Below, piece by piece: positions 10,669 to 23,281 of a stretch of DNA of 64,000 nucleotides. The stretch spans positions 62,001-126,000 of the forward strand of contig NZ_FNAQ01000003.1 in assembly GCF_900101955.1 (NCBI RefSeq). The letters are read 5' to 3'. Each line of letters starts with the position of its first letter. The stretch's first letter is position 1. A model generated the notes under the pieces. It saw only the letters and a program-made list of their open reading frames with translations. It was not told the DNA's origin and did not search any database. The DNA is from Desulfuromonas thiophila (lineage in GTDB: Bacteria; Desulfobacterota; Desulfuromonadia; Desulfuromonadales; Desulfuromonadaceae). The position numbers were made by a program, and so were the translations under genes.

Positions 10669-11283
10669 CTAGCACCGGATGACCCGGGTGCCGGCAATCA
10701 GATCGTGCAGGCCGCGCTTGTCGGCACGGATGGCCACCATCAGGTAGCCGACCAGCAGCAGAATGCTGGAGAGAAACTTGCCGAGGGTTTCGCGCCAGAA
10801 GGCACGGCCGTAGCCCACCGGTCCGCCATCGTCGGCCACCACCTGCAGACCCAGAACCATCTTGCCCGGCGTCTGGCCGTTGTAGCCGGTGAAAAAGACA
10901 TAATAGGCCAGCGAGACCAGGGTGCCGCCCAGCATCAGCAGCAGTTCGGTTCCGCCATTGCTGTGCAGGGTGCCCAGCTCAATGACCAGGCGTAGTGCCG
11001 CCACCAGGGCGAACTGCGCCAGGGACGACAGCAGGCCATCGAGCAGGGCCGCCAGCAGCCGGCGCCAGAAACCGCCGGGCAGTGGCGCCGGTGGCGCTGC
11101 GGCAACAGGTGGCGGTGGGGGTGGTGAGGCTGACGCCACAGCCGCTGCCGCGGGTTCTGCCGCAGCCGGCAGAATAAAGCTGTTGCGGCAGCGTGGGCAG
11201 TGCACCTGCAGGGGCGGCGTCTGGGGCAGTTCGGCTGGTTTGACGTCACTGCTGAATCCGCAGTGGGGGCAGCGCAGTTCCAT
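10669..11283 (-). CDS. Zinc-ribbon plus RDD-domain membrane protein
   Basis: 204 residues. The N terminus holds a CPHCG ... CPRC zinc-ribbon of the MJ0042 type (about residues 4-32). A low-complexity Ala/Pro linker (about 40-68) follows, then an RDD domain with GGFWRRLLAALLDGLL, a long hydrophobic helix pair, the NGQTPGKMVLGLQV signature and the closing DKRGLHDLIAGTRV. RDD proteins are small inner-membrane proteins, some implicated in sodium or pH homeostasis; a specific role here is unknown. It starts 4 nt downstream of the argF stop and is followed by argG, so it is embedded in the arginine transcription unit. The fusion of ribbon and RDD is also seen in other Deltaproteobacteria (from memory). 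Confidence 0.8.
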   Translation of the reverse strand: MELRCPHCGFSSDVKPAELPQTPPLQVHCPRCRNSFILPAAAEPAAAAVASASPPPPPPVAAAPPAPLPGGFWRRLLAALLDGLLSSLAQFALVAALRLVIELGTLHSNGGTELLLMLGGTLVSLAYYVFFTGYNGQTPGKMVLGLQVVADDGGPVGYGRAFWRETLGKFLSSILLLVGYLMVAIRADKRGLHDLIAGTRVIRC

Positions 11284-11286
11284 TGT

Positions 11287-12210
11287 CTAGGCGGCGCCGA
11301 GCAGGCGGGCCAGGATGGCTTTCTGCACATGCAGGCGGTTTTCCGCTTCGTCGAATACCACCGAATGGGGCCCTTCGATCACGGCGTCGCTGATCTCCTC
11401 GCCGCGATGGGCCGGCAGGCAGTGCAGCACCAGGGCGTCGCTTGCGGCCACCCCGAGGGTGGCGTCATTGATCTGGAAGCCGGCGAAATCCTTGATGCGT
11501 TGCTGCTGTTCCTGCTCCTGGCCCATGCTGGCCCAGACATCGGTGTTGAGCACGTTGGCGCCCCGGGCCGCTTCAAGAGGATCGTTGGTGAAGGTCAGGC
11601 GGGCGCCGCGCTGCACGGCCCGTTCGATGACCCAGGGGTCGGGTTCGTAACCCACGGGCGTGGCCACGCGCAGCTCGAAACCGAACACGGCGGCGGCGTT
11701 GATCCAGGAATTGGCCATGTTGTTGCCATCGCCGATCCAGCAATAAACCTGGTCGCTGTAGGAGCCCTTGCATTCCTGTACGGTGAACAGATCGGCCATC
11801 AGCTGGCACGGGTGATAGCTGTCGGTCAGGGCGTTGATGACCGGCACGGTGGCGTAGCTGGCCAGTTCGGCGACACTGGTCTGGCTGTAGGTGCGGATGG
11901 CGATGGCATCGACATAGCGTGACAGCACCCGTGCCGTGTCCTTGATCGGTTCACCACGGCCGATCTGGCTGTCGGCGGCGGACAGAAAGATGGCCTGGCC
12001 GCCAAGCTGAAACATGCCCACCTCGAAGGAAACCCGGGTGCGGGTGGAACTTTTCTCGAAGATCATGCCCAGGGTCTTGCCGGCCAGCAGCGGCTGTGCC
12101 TCGCCGGCCTTGTGCTGTGCCTTGAGTTTGGCGGTCAGGGTCAGGATGGCATCGAGCTGCGGTGCGGTCCATTCTGAAAGACACAAAAAGTCAGACTTCA
12201 CAGATTTCAT
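11287..12210 (-). CDS. argF: Ornithine carbamoyltransferase
   Basis: Makes citrulline from ornithine and carbamoyl phosphate; carB for the latter is at 38.0 kb in this window. 307 residues. Diagnostic sites are the carbamoyl-phosphate loop SSTRTRVSFE, the HPCQ-type segment SYHPCQLMADL and the ornithine/catalytic HCLPAHRGEE. The ATG at 12210 follows GAGGAG with 10-nt spacing and is preferred over a start 14 codons upstream. It is positioned between the small membrane protein gene and the RDD gene. The assignment is firm. Confidence 0.96.
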   Translation of the reverse strand: MKSVKSDFLCLSEWTAPQLDAILTLTAKLKAQHKAGEAQPLLAGKTLGMIFEKSSTRTRVSFEVGMFQLGGQAIFLSAADSQIGRGEPIKDTARVLSRYVDAIAIRTYSQTSVAELASYATVPVINALTDSYHPCQLMADLFTVQECKGSYSDQVYCWIGDGNNMANSWINAAAVFGFELRVATPVGYEPDPWVIERAVQRGARLTFTNDPLEAARGANVLNTDVWASMGQEQEQQQRIKDFAGFQINDATLGVAASDALVLHCLPAHRGEEISDAVIEGPHSVVFDEAENRLHVQKAILARLLGAA

Positions 12211-12248
12211 CGCTCGTCGGGCTCCTCTCTGGGGTTGGTCGGGAGGCG

Positions 12249-12446
12249 TCATTGCCTCTCGGCCGGAAAAAACTTGTTGGTTTTGTTCTTGCTCGGCACG
12301 AACTCGGGTTTGTCACCGCTGTAGTACTTGTAGGGCGGATGGTACTTCTGCTGTGTTTTTTTGGGAAACAGTGTCCAGATGAAAGCGGCAACAAGCAACG
12401 CCAGGACAATTGCGGTACCGATCCAGGCTTCCTTGGACAGTTTCAT
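12249..12446 (-). CDS. Small single-pass membrane protein between argD and argF
   Basis: 65 residues. A short N terminus (MKLSKEAWIG) leads into one transmembrane helix (about TAIVLALLVAAFIWTLF), followed by a basic, Tyr/Lys-rich tail (KKTQQKYHPPYKYYSGDKP). The start lies 1 nt downstream of the argD stop, with GAGGAA at the argD 3' end as ribosome site, so it is probably translated with argD. I do not recognise the family. It could be an operon-specific small membrane protein; no function should be assumed. Confidence 0.6.
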   Translation of the reverse strand: MKLSKEAWIGTAIVLALLVAAFIWTLFPKKTQQKYHPPYKYYSGDKPEFVPSKNKTNKFFPAERQ

Positions 12447-12447
12447 G

Positions 12448-14576
<2,129 letters not shown>

Positions 14577-15902
14577 TTACAGAATAAAACGGGCCAGATC
14601 CTCGTCGGCGACAATGTCGTCGAGGCGGGCGCGAACCAGGGCGGCATCGATGTGCAGCTCCTTGTCGGGCAGTTCCGGCGCGTCGAAGGAGATCTGTTCG
14701 AGCAGTTTTTCGATGATGGTGTGCAGTCGCCGGGCGCCGATGTTTTCGGTGCGGGCGTTGACCTGCGCCGCGATGCGCGCCATCTCGGCGATGGCGTCGG
14801 CGCTGAAGTGCAGGGCAATGCCCTCGGTGGCCAGCAAGGCCTGGTACTGACGCAGCAGAGCGTTGCGCGGCTCCGTCAGGATCTGGACGAATTCCGCTTC
14901 GCCGAGGCTGTCGAGCTCGACCCGGATCGGAAAGCGGCCCTGCAGTTCCGGGATCAGGTCGGACGGTTTGGCCACATGGAAGGCGCCAGCGGCGATGAAC
15001 AGAATGTGGTCGGTCTTGACCGGACCGTACTTGGTGTTGACCGTACTGCCCTCGACAATCGGCAGGATATCGCGCTGCACCCCTTCGCGGGAAATCTCCG
15101 GTCCCTGGCCCTGTTCACGGCTGGCAACCTTGTCGATTTCGTCGATGAAGATCATGCCGCTCTGTTCGCAGCGCTGCCGCGCCAGGGTTTGGATCTGGTC
15201 GGTATCCAGGAGTTTTTCGGCCTGTTCGGCGATCAGCAGTTCCCGTGCCTCCCGTACCCGCAGGCGCCGGCGGCGGGTTTTCTTGGGGAACAGGTTGCCG
15301 AACATCTCCTTGAGGTTAAGGCCCATATCCTCAGCGCCCGGCGGTGTCATCACCTGCATGGCCGGGATGGCCGCCTCCTGGGTTTCCAGTTCGACAAAGC
15401 GTTCGTCCAACTCGCCCAGCCGCAGCAGCCGGCGCAGCTTGTCGCGCGTGGCGTTGTCGCTCTCACCGCTGGCGGCGTTGTGGCGCTCACCCGGCAGCAG
15501 CAGATCGAGCAGCTTGTCCTCGGCCTGCTCTTCGGCCTTGAGACGCACCTTGGCGGTTTCTTCCTCGCGCACCAGCACGATGGCGGCTTCCACCAGGTCG
15601 CGCACCATGCTTTCGACATCGCGGCCGACATAGCCGACCTCGGTGAATTTGCTGGCTTCGACCTTGACGAAGGGCGCCTGCGCCAGGCGGGCCAGACGGC
15701 GGGCGATCTCGGTCTTGCCGACGCCGGTGGGACCGATCAGGATGATGTTCTTCGGTGTGATCTCGTCGCGCAGCTCATCGCTGACCTGCTGACGCCGCCA
15801 GCGGTTGCGCAGAGCCACGGCCACGGCTCGTTTGGCGCGGTTCTGGCCGATGATGTAACGGTCGAGTTCGGAGACGATTTCGCGCGGCGTGAAATTGGTC
15901 AT
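14577..15902 (-). CDS. hslU: HslU, ATPase subunit of the HslUV protease
   Basis: AAA+ unfoldase that feeds proteins to the HslV peptidase in the cytoplasm. 441 residues from the ATG at 15902, starting [20 protein letters not shown]. Walker A is [12 protein letters not shown], Walker B is FIDEIDKVA, and the intermediate domain carries the Glu-rich segment between. The start overlaps the hslV stop (ATGA), so the two subunits are translated together. An alternative start 14 codons upstream lies within hslV and is not favoured. Placement immediately before argB is co-directional but functionally unrelated. Confidence 0.96.
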   Translation of the reverse strand: MTNFTPREIVSELDRYIIGQNRAKRAVAVALRNRWRRQQVSDELRDEITPKNIILIGPTGVGKTEIARRLARLAQAPFVKVEASKFTEVGYVGRDVESMVRDLVEAAIVLVREEETAKVRLKAEEQAEDKLLDLLLPGERHNAASGESDNATRDKLRRLLRLGELDERFVELETQEAAIPAMQVMTPPGAEDMGLNLKEMFGNLFPKKTRRRRLRVREARELLIAEQAEKLLDTDQIQTLARQRCEQSGMIFIDEIDKVASREQGQGPEISREGVQRDILPIVEGSTVNTKYGPVKTDHILFIAAGAFHVAKPSDLIPELQGRFPIRVELDSLGEAEFVQILTEPRNALLRQYQALLATEGIALHFSADAIAEMARIAAQVNARTENIGARRLHTIIEKLLEQISFDAPELPDKELHIDAALVRARLDDIVADEDLARFIL

Positions 15903-16429
15903 CAGAGCACTTCCAGGCGGATGTGGTCGTTGGTGTAGATGCAAATCTCCGCTGCGATGGTGAGAGCCTGGCGGGCGATGTCAGCGGCACCGAGATCGCT
16001 GTGGCGCAGCAGTGCCCGACCGGCCGCCAGGGCATAGGCACCACCGGAGCCGATGGCGGCGACCCCGTCATCCGGTTCGATGACATCGCCGGCGCCGGAG
16101 AGGATCAGGGTCTGGTCTCGGCTGGCCACCAGCAGCAGGGCCTCGAGACGGCGCAACACCCGGTCACTGCGCCAGTCGCGCGCCAGGGCCACGGCGGCGC
16201 GGGCCAGTTGCCCCTGTTGCGTCTTGAGTTTGTCCTCGAACTTCTCGAACAGGGTGAAGGCGTCGGCGGTGCTGCCGGCAAAGCCGGCCAGAACCTGCTG
16301 GTCGTGCAGCCGGCGGATCTTGCAGGCGCCCTGCTTCATTACGGTCTGACCCAGACTGACCTGACCGTCGCCGGCCAGGGCAACCTGGTCGTCACGGCGG
16401 ATGCAGACAATGGTGGTGCCACGAAACAT
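15902..16429 (-). CDS. hslV: HslV, peptidase subunit of the HslUV protease
   Basis: Threonine peptidase of the proteasome-like HslUV complex. 175 residues. The N terminus is [14 protein letters not shown]; the conserved TTI starts at residue 5, so the pro-residues before the catalytic Thr must be removed. GDGQVSLG and the Gly-rich [20 protein letters not shown] segment are characteristic. The ATG has CAGGAGAACGC in front. A gap of 168 bp with a terminator hairpin separates it from the alaS stop, so hslVU probably has its own promoter. Confidence 0.95.
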   Translation of the reverse strand: MFRGTTIVCIRRDDQVALAGDGQVSLGQTVMKQGACKIRRLHDQQVLAGFAGSTADAFTLFEKFEDKLKTQQGQLARAAVALARDWRSDRVLRRLEALLLVASRDQTLILSGAGDVIEPDDGVAAIGSGGAYALAAGRALLRHSDLGAADIARQALTIAAEICIYTNDHIRLEVL

Positions 16430-16521
16430 GCGTTCTCCTGTGTACAGGGCGTGCTGTGCCGGGTCACGGCCATGAGAGGCCGCTTCCCTGGCTCCTTATA
16501 GCACCAGCGCTGCGGGGGTGC

Positions 16522-16556
16522 AAAAGGAAAGCAGCGCCGGCCACAGACGGCGCTGC
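16522..16556 (-). terminator. Terminator downstream of alaS
   Basis: On the minus strand GCAGCGCCG and CGGCGCTGC form a 9-bp stem with an 8-nt loop, followed by TTTCCTTTTG. A second hairpin (CCGCTCA-GCGG-TGAGCGG, about 16570-16587) lies between it and the alaS stop. Together they separate alaS from hslV. Confidence 0.55.
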
Positions 16557-16597
16557 CACGGAAAAAGATCCGCTCAGCGGTGAGCGGCTCTGTCGGA

Positions 16598-19246
16598 TCA
16601 GCTTTGCAGGGCCTCGGCCAGCAGGGCAGGAGCCTGCTGCAGCAGCTCGGTCAGACCTTCGGGCCGGCTGCCGCCGGCCTGGGCCAGATCGGGCCGGCCA
16701 CCACCCTTGCCACCGACCTGTTCAGCCAGCGGTGCAATGAGCTTGCCGGCCTGCAGCCGGTTGGTCAGATCCTTGCTGACGGCCACCAGCAGGGCGGCCT
16801 TGTCGCCGCAGGCGCCGGCCAGCACAATGACACCCGAAGGCAGCCGGTCACGCAGCTTGTCACACTGCTCACGCAACTGTTTGCCGTCGAGATCGTCAAG
16901 GCGGGCGATAAGGCAGGGCACGCCGGCGATGGTCTGCACCTGCTCGATCAGTTCGCCGGCACGGCCGGCTTCGAGGCGGTCGCTTAAGCTGGCTACCTGC
17001 CGTTCCAGTTCGCGCTGCTGTTCCAGCAGTTTCTGCAGCCGGCTGGTCAGGTGGCTGCGGTCGCTTTTCACCAGCGCCGCCAGCTGGTTGATCAGTTCGT
17101 CCTGCTGCTGGATGGTGCGCAGGGCCTGGGCGCCGGTGGTGGCTTCAATGCGGCGCACGCCGGCGGCGATGCCCGATTCCTGCAGGATGCGGAACAGGCC
17201 GATATCGCCACAGCTGCCGGCATGGGTGCCGCCACAGAGTTCCATGCTGAAGTCGCCCATGCGCACCACCCGCACGCGTTCGCCGTATTTTTCGCCGAAC
17301 AGGGCGCGGGCGCCGGCGGCCACGGCCGATTCGGTGTCCATTTCCTGGGTTTCAATGGCGCGGTTTTCGCGGATGCGGCGGTTGACCTCATCCTCGATGC
17401 GGCGCAGTTCGGCGTCGCTCAGGGCGGAGAAATGGGTGAAGTCGAAACGCAGGCGCTCGGGTGTCACCAGCGAGCCGGCCTGCTGCACATGATCGCCGAG
17501 CACCTCGCCCAGCACCGCCTGCAGCAGGTGGGTGGCGCTGTGGTTGAGGGCGGCGGCGCAGCGTTTTTCGCGGTCGATCTGCAGTTCGGCAGCGTCGCCC
17601 ACCGCCAGCTCGCCACTGCGGATCAGCCCCTGATGCACAATGAGTTGCGGCAGCGGTTTGATGGCGTTGTCGATCAGCACCTCGGCGCCTTGGGTGGTCA
17701 GGCAGCCACAGTCGCCGCTCTGGCCGCCGGATTCGCCATAGAAGGGCGTGGCCGAGGTGATGATCTCGACCCGTTCGCCGGCGCCGGCGCGCTCGACCCG
17801 CTGGCCGTCGCGCAGCAGGGCGACAATGGTGCCGAAGTCGGCAGTTTTGTCATAGCCGGTGAACTCGACCTGCAGGCCCTGTTCGGCCAGCTGCTTGTAG
17901 ATGCTGGCGATGCCTTCCTCGCCGGAACCCTTCCAGTGCTCTCGCGCCTGCTGGCGTTGCTGGGCCATGCAGCGGTCGAAGCCGGCCTCGTCAAGGGCAA
18001 AGCCATCTTTTTCAACGATGTCGGCGGTCAGATCGACGGGAAAGCCGAAGGTGTCATACAGCTTGAATACCACGGCGCCGGGGATGGTGGTGGCGCCCTG
18101 GTGGCGCAGGCGGTCGATTTCCTCCTGCAGGATGCGCAGGCCGTTGCCGAGGGTTTGGATGAAGCGTTCTTCCTCGTTCTTGACCACCTTGGCGACAAAG
18201 GCCGCCCGTTTGGCTTCCTCGGGGTAGGCGCCGGCCATGGTTTCGAGTACGAAGGTGGCCGTCTGGTACAGCACCGGCGTGTCGAAGCCCAGCATGCGGG
18301 CGTGGCGCATGGCCCGCCGCATGATGCGGCGCAGCACATAGCCCCGGCCCTCGTTGGATGGCAGCACGCCATCGGCGATGAGGAAGGCGGTGGCGCGGCT
18401 GTGGTCGGCGATGACGCGCATGGAGACATCGTTGTCGCCATCGGCGCCGTAGCCTTTGCCGCTGAGCTGTTCGATGTGGCCGATGATGCGGCGCAGCAGA
18501 TCGGTGTCGTAGTTGCTGGTTACGCCCTGCATCACGGTGCAGATGCGCTCCAGCCCCATGCCGGTATCGACAGCCGGCTTGGGCAGCGGTGCGAGCGTGC
18601 CGTCGGCGCTGCGGTTGAATTGCATGAAGACGTTGTTCCATATCTCCATGTAGCGGTCACAGTCGCAGCCGACGGCGCAGTCGGGTCGGCCGCAGCCGAC
18701 GCCGGGGCCATTATCCCAGAAGATTTCGCTGCACGGACCGCAGGGACCGGTATCGCCCATGGACCAGAAATTGTCCTTCTCGCCAAAGCGGAAGATGCGC
18801 TCGCGCGGCACGCCTTCCTGCTGGTGCCAGATGTCGGCGGCCTCGTCGTCATCGGTAAAAACCGTGACATAAAGACGGCTTTTGTCGAGTTTCAGATCCT
18901 GGGTAAGAAATTCCCAGGCAAAGGCGATGGCTTCCTTCTTGAAATAATCGCCAAAGGAAAAGTTGCCGAGCATTTCGAAGAAGGTATGGTGGCGGGCGGT
19001 ACGGCCGACGTTTTCCAGGTCGTTGTGCTTGCCGCCGGCGCGGACGCATTTCTGGGAGGTCGCGGCGCGAACATAGTCACGTTTTTCCTCGCCCAGGAAG
19101 CAGTCCTTGAACTGGTTCATGCCGGCGTTGGTGAACAGCAGCGTCGGGTCGTTGTGCGGAATCAGGGAGGACGAGGGCACCACCTGATGGCCGCGCTGGG
19201 CAAAAAACTGCAGGAAGCGGGTGCGGAGAGCGTCAGCGGTCATCAT
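16598..19246 (-). CDS. alaS: Alanyl-tRNA synthetase
   Basis: Charges tRNA-Ala. 882 residues, full length. Domains in order are the class II catalytic core ([49 protein letters not shown]), a zinc-like [12 protein letters not shown] cluster, the editing domain with HSATHLL and [10 protein letters not shown], and the C-terminal DHHA1-like domain ([12 protein letters not shown]). The stop is followed by two hairpins. The recX stop region overlaps its start by 14 nt, so it may be expressed from the pilT-recX transcript. The assignment is firm. Confidence 0.98.
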   Translation of the reverse strand: MMTADALRTRFLQFFAQRGHQVVPSSSLIPHNDPTLLFTNAGMNQFKDCFLGEEKRDYVRAATSQKCVRAGGKHNDLENVGRTARHHTFFEMLGNFSFGDYFKKEAIAFAWEFLTQDLKLDKSRLYVTVFTDDDEAADIWHQQEGVPRERIFRFGEKDNFWSMGDTGPCGPCSEIFWDNGPGVGCGRPDCAVGCDCDRYMEIWNNVFMQFNRSADGTLAPLPKPAVDTGMGLERICTVMQGVTSNYDTDLLRRIIGHIEQLSGKGYGADGDNDVSMRVIADHSRATAFLIADGVLPSNEGRGYVLRRIMRRAMRHARMLGFDTPVLYQTATFVLETMAGAYPEEAKRAAFVAKVVKNEEERFIQTLGNGLRILQEEIDRLRHQGATTIPGAVVFKLYDTFGFPVDLTADIVEKDGFALDEAGFDRCMAQQRQQAREHWKGSGEEGIASIYKQLAEQGLQVEFTGYDKTADFGTIVALLRDGQRVERAGAGERVEIITSATPFYGESGGQSGDCGCLTTQGAEVLIDNAIKPLPQLIVHQGLIRSGELAVGDAAELQIDREKRCAAALNHSATHLLQAVLGEVLGDHVQQAGSLVTPERLRFDFTHFSALSDAELRRIEDEVNRRIRENRAIETQEMDTESAVAAGARALFGEKYGERVRVVRMGDFSMELCGGTHAGSCGDIGLFRILQESGIAAGVRRIEATTGAQALRTIQQQDELINQLAALVKSDRSHLTSRLQKLLEQQRELERQVASLSDRLEAGRAGELIEQVQTIAGVPCLIARLDDLDGKQLREQCDKLRDRLPSGVIVLAGACGDKAALLVAVSKDLTNRLQAGKLIAPLAEQVGGKGGGRPDLAQAGGSRPEGLTELLQQAPALLAEALQS

Positions 19247-19721
19247 AAACGTTTATTTGCCTTTCATTGAGGTAGTCAAAAATCTGCGACAAGGCAAAGC
19301 CACGTCGTTGCAGATACTGGATCAGGCGGCGCTGCTGGCGCGCGTCCGCGGAAAGCCGAGCCGGATCGCCAAACCGGCGCTCGGCCACTGCGGCCAGCTG
19401 CCGGCGTTGCAGGTCGGCATCGGCGTAGGCTGCCGTTGCCTGATGGCAGACCGCGCTGTCAAAACCTTCGCGCTGCAGTCGCAGTTGCAGGGCCGGACCG
19501 ATGGCACGGCCGGCGCGCACCAGCTGGCCGGCACGCTCGGCGGCCAGGCGGGCGTCATCGAGATAGCCCAGCTCGCGGCAGCGCTGCAGGGCGCTGTCGA
19601 TGGCCTGTTCGACGCAGCCTTTGCTGCGCAGGCGCGCCGCCAGGTCGGCGGTGCTGCGGCCCCGCCGACCGAGCAGGCGCAGGGCCAGGGTATAGGCATC
19701 AGGCGCCGCCGGTCGGCTCAT
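19233..19721 (-). CDS. recX: Regulatory protein RecX
   Basis: Small modulator of RecA filaments. 162 residues from the ATG at 19721, with the three-helix repeats typical of Rec[32 protein letters not shown] and [15 protein letters not shown]. The ATG overlaps the pilT stop (ATGA) and its 3' end overlaps the alaS start by 14 nt. The order recA-pilT-recX puts the modulator in the recA transcription unit with pilT between. The sequence is short and variable, as usual for RecX, but the pattern and context agree. Confidence 0.88.
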   Translation of the reverse strand: MSRPAAPDAYTLALRLLGRRGRSTADLAARLRSKGCVEQAIDSALQRCRELGYLDDARLAAERAGQLVRAGRAIGPALQLRLQREGFDSAVCHQATAAYADADLQRRQLAAVAERRFGDPARLSADARQQRRLIQYLQRRGFALSQIFDYLNERQINVYDDR

Positions 19722-20857
19722 GCCGGCGGGGCGTTGCTGTCGTTGTCCGCCGTGCCGCTGAACTTGTCCCAAGTCAGATCGGAGGTGGACGAGATGCCGG
19801 ACATCTTGAGCTTGAAATCGTCCGGGTTGCTGCTCTGGCGCAGGGCTTCATCGTAAGTGATGAGCTGATGGCTGAGCAGACTCATCAGGGACTGATCGAA
19901 GGTTTGCATGCCGTAGTTGTCGTGGCCCTGCTGGATGGCATCGCGGATCATCTTGGTCTTTTCCTTGTCGTCAATCAGCTCGCGGATGCGGGCGGTTGAC
20001 ACCATGACCTCCACCGCCGGCACGCGGCCCTTGCCGTCGGCCCGTGGCACCAGCCGCTGGGAAATGACGCCCTTCAGGATGGCCGACAGCTGCAGGCGGA
20101 TCTGGCGTTGCTGAAACGGTGGAAAGACGCCGACGATGCGGTTGATGCTTTCCTGGGCATCGACGGTATGCAGGGTCGACAGCACCAGGTGGCCGGTTTC
20201 CGCCGCTGTCAGGGCGGTTTCAATGGTCTCGTAGTCGCGCATCTCGCCCACCAGAATCACATCCGGATCCTGGCGCAGGGCCGACTTGAGAGCAGAGGCG
20301 AAGGAGGCGGTGTCGACTCCCATCTCGCGCTGGTTGATGATGCTCTTTTTGTCACGATGCAGAAACTCGATGGGGTCTTCAATGGTGATGATGTGGTTGG
20401 TGCGGTTGGCGTTGATGGCGTCGATCATGCTGGCCAGGGTGGTCGACTTGCCGCTGCCGGTGGTGCCGGTGACCAGAATCAGGCCGCGTTGCTCCTGGGT
20501 CAGTTTCTTGATGATGGGCGGCAGCAGCAGTTCGTCGAGGGTCTGCACCGTAAAGGGAATGGCGCGCATCACGGCGGAGATGGAACCGCGCTGGGTGAAC
20601 AGGTTGACACGGAAACGGCCGAGACCGGCAATGCCATAAGCCAGGTCAATCTCGCTGGCCTTCTCGAACTGGTCGCGCTGACGCTCGTTCATCATGGCGT
20701 AGGCCATCTTGCGGATCTCTTCCGGTGCCAGACGCGGCGCCTTGGGTAGAGGCCGCAGGGCACCATCAATACGGTAGACCGGAGGCAGGCCGGCCTTGAT
20801 ATGCACGTCCGAGGCGCGGGCCTTGATGGCCATGGTGAGGATTTCGTTGAGGTCCAT
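19718..20857 (-). CDS. pilT: PilT twitching-motility ATPase
   Basis: Hexameric AAA-type ATPase that retracts type IV pili from the cytoplasmic face. 379 residues. The Walker A is GTTGSGKSTTLASM, the Asp box is IITIEDPIEFLH, the Walker B is DVILVGEMRD, and the His box is GHLVLSTLHT. The AIRAG-type C-terminal motif region is replaced by MMRAIPFTVQTLDE upstream in the N-terminal half, as in the PilT subgroup. It starts 3 nt past the recA stop with AGGATTAGGCG as ribosome site. No other pilus gene is in the window, so the recA-pilT-recX arrangement links it to DNA repair genes only by position. Confidence 0.93.
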   Translation of the reverse strand: MDLNEILTMAIKARASDVHIKAGLPPVYRIDGALRPLPKAPRLAPEEIRKMAYAMMNERQRDQFEKASEIDLAYGIAGLGRFRVNLFTQRGSISAVMRAIPFTVQTLDELLLPPIIKKLTQEQRGLILVTGTTGSGKSTTLASMIDAINANRTNHIITIEDPIEFLHRDKKSIINQREMGVDTASFASALKSALRQDPDVILVGEMRDYETIETALTAAETGHLVLSTLHTVDAQESINRIVGVFPPFQQRQIRLQLSAILKGVISQRLVPRADGKGRVPAVEVMVSTARIRELIDDKEKTKMIRDAIQQGHDNYGMQTFDQSLMSLLSHQLITYDEALRQSSNPDDFKLKMSGISSTSDLTWDKFSGTADNDSNAPPA

Positions 20858-20860
20858 CGC

Positions 20861-21895
20861 CTAATCCTGTTCGGCAGGGCTGTGTGGGGCCGGCTGCAGT
20901 TGGGACAGGCCGTAGAGTTCCAGCACCTGTTGCTCGATGCGCAGGGCCACATCCGGGTGTTCCTTCAGGTAGGTTTTGGCATTTTCGCGTCCCTGACCGA
21001 TGCGCTCACCGGCAAAGGAGAACCAGGCACCGCTTTTGTCGACAATATCGTTGGCGGCACCAAGGTCGATCAGTTCGCCCACCTTGGAGATGCCTTCGCC
21101 GTACATGATGTCGAATTCGGCCTCCTTGAACGGTGGCGCGGTCTTGTTCTTGACCACCTTGACGCGGGTGCGGCTGCCGATGATGTCCTGGCCCTGCTTG
21201 AGGGTGGCGATCTTGCGGATGTCCATACGCACCGAGGCGTAGAACTTCAGGGCGTTGCCGCCGGTGGTGGTTTCCGGGTTGCCGAACATCACGCCGATCT
21301 TCATGCGGATCTGATTGATGAAGATGACACAGCAGTTCGATTTGCTGATGGTGGCGGTGAGCTTGCGCAGAGCCTGAGACATCAGGCGCGCCTGCAGGCC
21401 CATATGGGAATCGCCCATCTCGCCTTCGATTTCGGCCCGTGGCACCAGGGCGGCAACCGAGTCGACCACCAGCACGTCGATGGCGCCGCTGCGAACCAGC
21501 ACCTCGACGATTTCAAGGGCCTGCTCGCCGGTGTCGGGCTGAGAAACCAGCAAATCGTCAGCGTTGACGCCGAGTTTGCGGGCGTAATGGATATCCAGAG
21601 CGTGCTCGGCATCGACAAAGGCGGCGATGCCGCCCTTTTTCTGGGCCTCGGCAACAATGTGCAGTGCCAGAGTGGTTTTGCCGGAGGATTCCGGGCCGTA
21701 CACCTCAATGATGCGACCGCGTGGCACACCGCCGATGCCCAGGGCAATGTCAAGACCGAGGGAGCCCGTCGGAATGGTGTCGATATCGCGCATGACGTTG
21801 TCGCCACCCAGACGCATGATGCTGCCCTTGCCGAACTGTTTTTCAATCTGGCTCATGGCCAGATCAATGGCCTGCTTGCGGTTGTCGGTGGTCAT
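20861..21895 (-). CDS. recA: Recombinase RecA
   Basis: Strand-exchange protein and SOS co-protease. 344 residues starting [20 protein letters not shown]. Walker A is [35 protein letters not shown] is the L2 DNA-binding loop and the C terminus is acidic/short. The ATG at 21895 is chosen because GGAGAGCTTTATCACC precedes it; an ATG 6 codons upstream has no ribosome site. I saw no convincing LexA box in the 115 bp upstream. It is followed by pilT and recX. Confidence 0.98.
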   Translation of the reverse strand: MTTDNRKQAIDLAMSQIEKQFGKGSIMRLGGDNVMRDIDTIPTGSLGLDIALGIGGVPRGRIIEVYGPESSGKTTLALHIVAEAQKKGGIAAFVDAEHALDIHYARKLGVNADDLLVSQPDTGEQALEIVEVLVRSGAIDVLVVDSVAALVPRAEIEGEMGDSHMGLQARLMSQALRKLTATISKSNCCVIFINQIRMKIGVMFGNPETTTGGNALKFYASVRMDIRKIATLKQGQDIIGSRTRVKVVKNKTAPPFKEAEFDIMYGEGISKVGELIDLGAANDIVDKSGAWFSFAGERIGQGRENAKTYLKEHPDVALRIEQQVLELYGLSQLQPAPHSPAEQD

Positions 21896-22010
21896 GGTGA
21901 TAAAGCTCTCCATAATGCGGGGTGAACGGCAAACGCCCGAATGCGCGGCGGGTGGAACATTTACCGATAGCACAGCGTCGGCGGGCTTTTCAAGCACAAG
22001 TTCAGTGGTT

Positions 22011-23249
22011 TTAAGACCCCGCCAGCCGCTGTTCGGCGGCCCGGCGCAGCCAGTCGAGGGCGTGGCAGGCACTCTGCAGCCGTACCTGGCGGCGGTCGCC
22101 GGCAAACTGGTGGTGTGCGACCTGGGTGCCGCTGGACTCGGCCAGGGCGATGAACACGGTCCCGACCGGTTTGTCCGCCGTGCCGCCGCCGGGGCCGGCG
22201 ATGCCGGTGACGGCCAGGGCCAGGTCGGTGCGGGCGCGCTGGCGGATGCCCTCGGCCATGGCACGGGCGCAGGCGGCACTGACGGCGCCATGTTGCAGCA
22301 GCAGTTGATCGGAGATCCCCAGCCAGTCCTGCTTGGCACTGTTGGCATAACTGACGGCGCCGCGCTCGAAAAAGGCCGAGCTGCCGGGCTGGTCGGTCAG
22401 CAGTTTGGCGAGCAGGCCGCCGGTGCAGGATTCGGCCAGGGCCAGACTCAGTTCGGCGTCGCGCAGGCGGGTAGCGCAGATCTGTGCCAGACTGGCGCTG
22501 CCGCGGCAGACGATCTGGTCAGCCAGTCGCTGTTCCACCAGCAGGGCAGCTTGCTGCAGCAGGCTGTCATCGCCCGAGGCGGCGCTGAGTCGCAACAGCT
22601 GACAGGGAAAGTCTTCATCCAGCCGCCAACCGACGCCCTCGGGCCAGGGCAGGCGCTCCAGCTGCTGTTCCTGACGCTCACGGGGGTTGCCGAACAGGCG
22701 GTAACTGCTCTGGCAGTGGCACTGCTGCGGGCTGATCAGACCGCGCAGCAGCGGCAGCACCTCCTGCCGCAGCATCACCGCCAGTTGCTGGCTGTTGTCG
22801 GGCAGGAAAAAGGCGCTGGTGCGACCCTGTTGTAGAAAAAAACCCGGGGTCGGGCCACAGGGGTTGCGCAGCAGGCGCACCTTGTGTGGCAGCAGGGCCT
22901 GCTTTTCGTAGCCGTCGGGCAGGGTCTGGCCACTGCGCTGGTAGAAATCGCGTACCTGTTCGAGGGCGCCGTCGTGCAGCGCCAGGTTGAGACGGAAAGC
23001 CTGGGCCGCCGCCCGGCTGGTGATGGCCTGGCGATGGCTACCGAGACCGCCACACACCAGTAATACCACGCCCTGTTCCCGGTAACGTAGCAGGGCCTGA
23101 TGCAGGGCGCGGCCATCATCATCGAGCACCAGCAACTCGCTGAGGGTGCAGCCCTCGTCCTGCAAGAGTCGCAGCAACGGCGCCAGTGGCGGTGGCAGGT
23201 CGGGTTGGGTCAGAAAACGGTTACCGACGCAGACCAGGGCAATCTCCAT
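22011..23249 (-). CDS. cinA: CinA-like protein: degenerate N-terminal domain, intact nicotinamide-nucleotide amidase domain
   Basis: 412 residues from the ATG at 23249 (AAAGGAG upstream). The C-terminal half (from about residue 255) is a good PncC/CinA amidase domain: [31 protein letters not shown] and [20 protein letters not shown]. PncC converts NMN to nicotinate mononucleotide in NAD recycling. The N-terminal MoCF-like domain keeps only part of its signature: [20 protein letters not shown] is where TGGLGPTxDDxT is expected, and the acidic pair is missing, so ADP-ribose pyrophosphatase activity is doubtful. It lies between pgpA and recA on the same strand, a common CinA-RecA neighbourhood. 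Confidence 0.85.
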   Translation of the reverse strand: MEIALVCVGNRFLTQPDLPPPLAPLLRLLQDEGCTLSELLVLDDDGRALHQALLRYREQGVVLLVCGGLGSHRQAITSRAAAQAFRLNLALHDGALEQVRDFYQRSGQTLPDGYEKQALLPHKVRLLRNPCGPTPGFFLQQGRTSAFFLPDNSQQLAVMLRQEVLPLLRGLISPQQCHCQSSYRLFGNPRERQEQQLERLPWPEGVGWRLDEDFPCQLLRLSAASGDDSLLQQAALLVEQRLADQIVCRGSASLAQICATRLRDAELSLALAESCTGGLLAKLLTDQPGSSAFFERGAVSYANSAKQDWLGISDQLLLQHGAVSAACARAMAEGIRQRARTDLALAVTGIAGPGGGTADKPVGTVFIALAESSGTQVAHHQFAGDRRQVRLQSACHALDWLRRAAEQRLAGS

Positions 23250-23281
23250 GACAAGGCTCCTTTGGGGGTTTGCGCCGTTGT

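Noticed and set aside
17051-19270. Plus-strand open frame of about 740 codons opposite alaS
   Set aside because: Antisense to alaS, with no ribosome site or known domain.
21896-22010. LexA box upstream of recA
   Set aside because: A GGTAAATGTTCCACC string was considered, but its spacing does not fit the known delta-proteobacterial LexA consensus.
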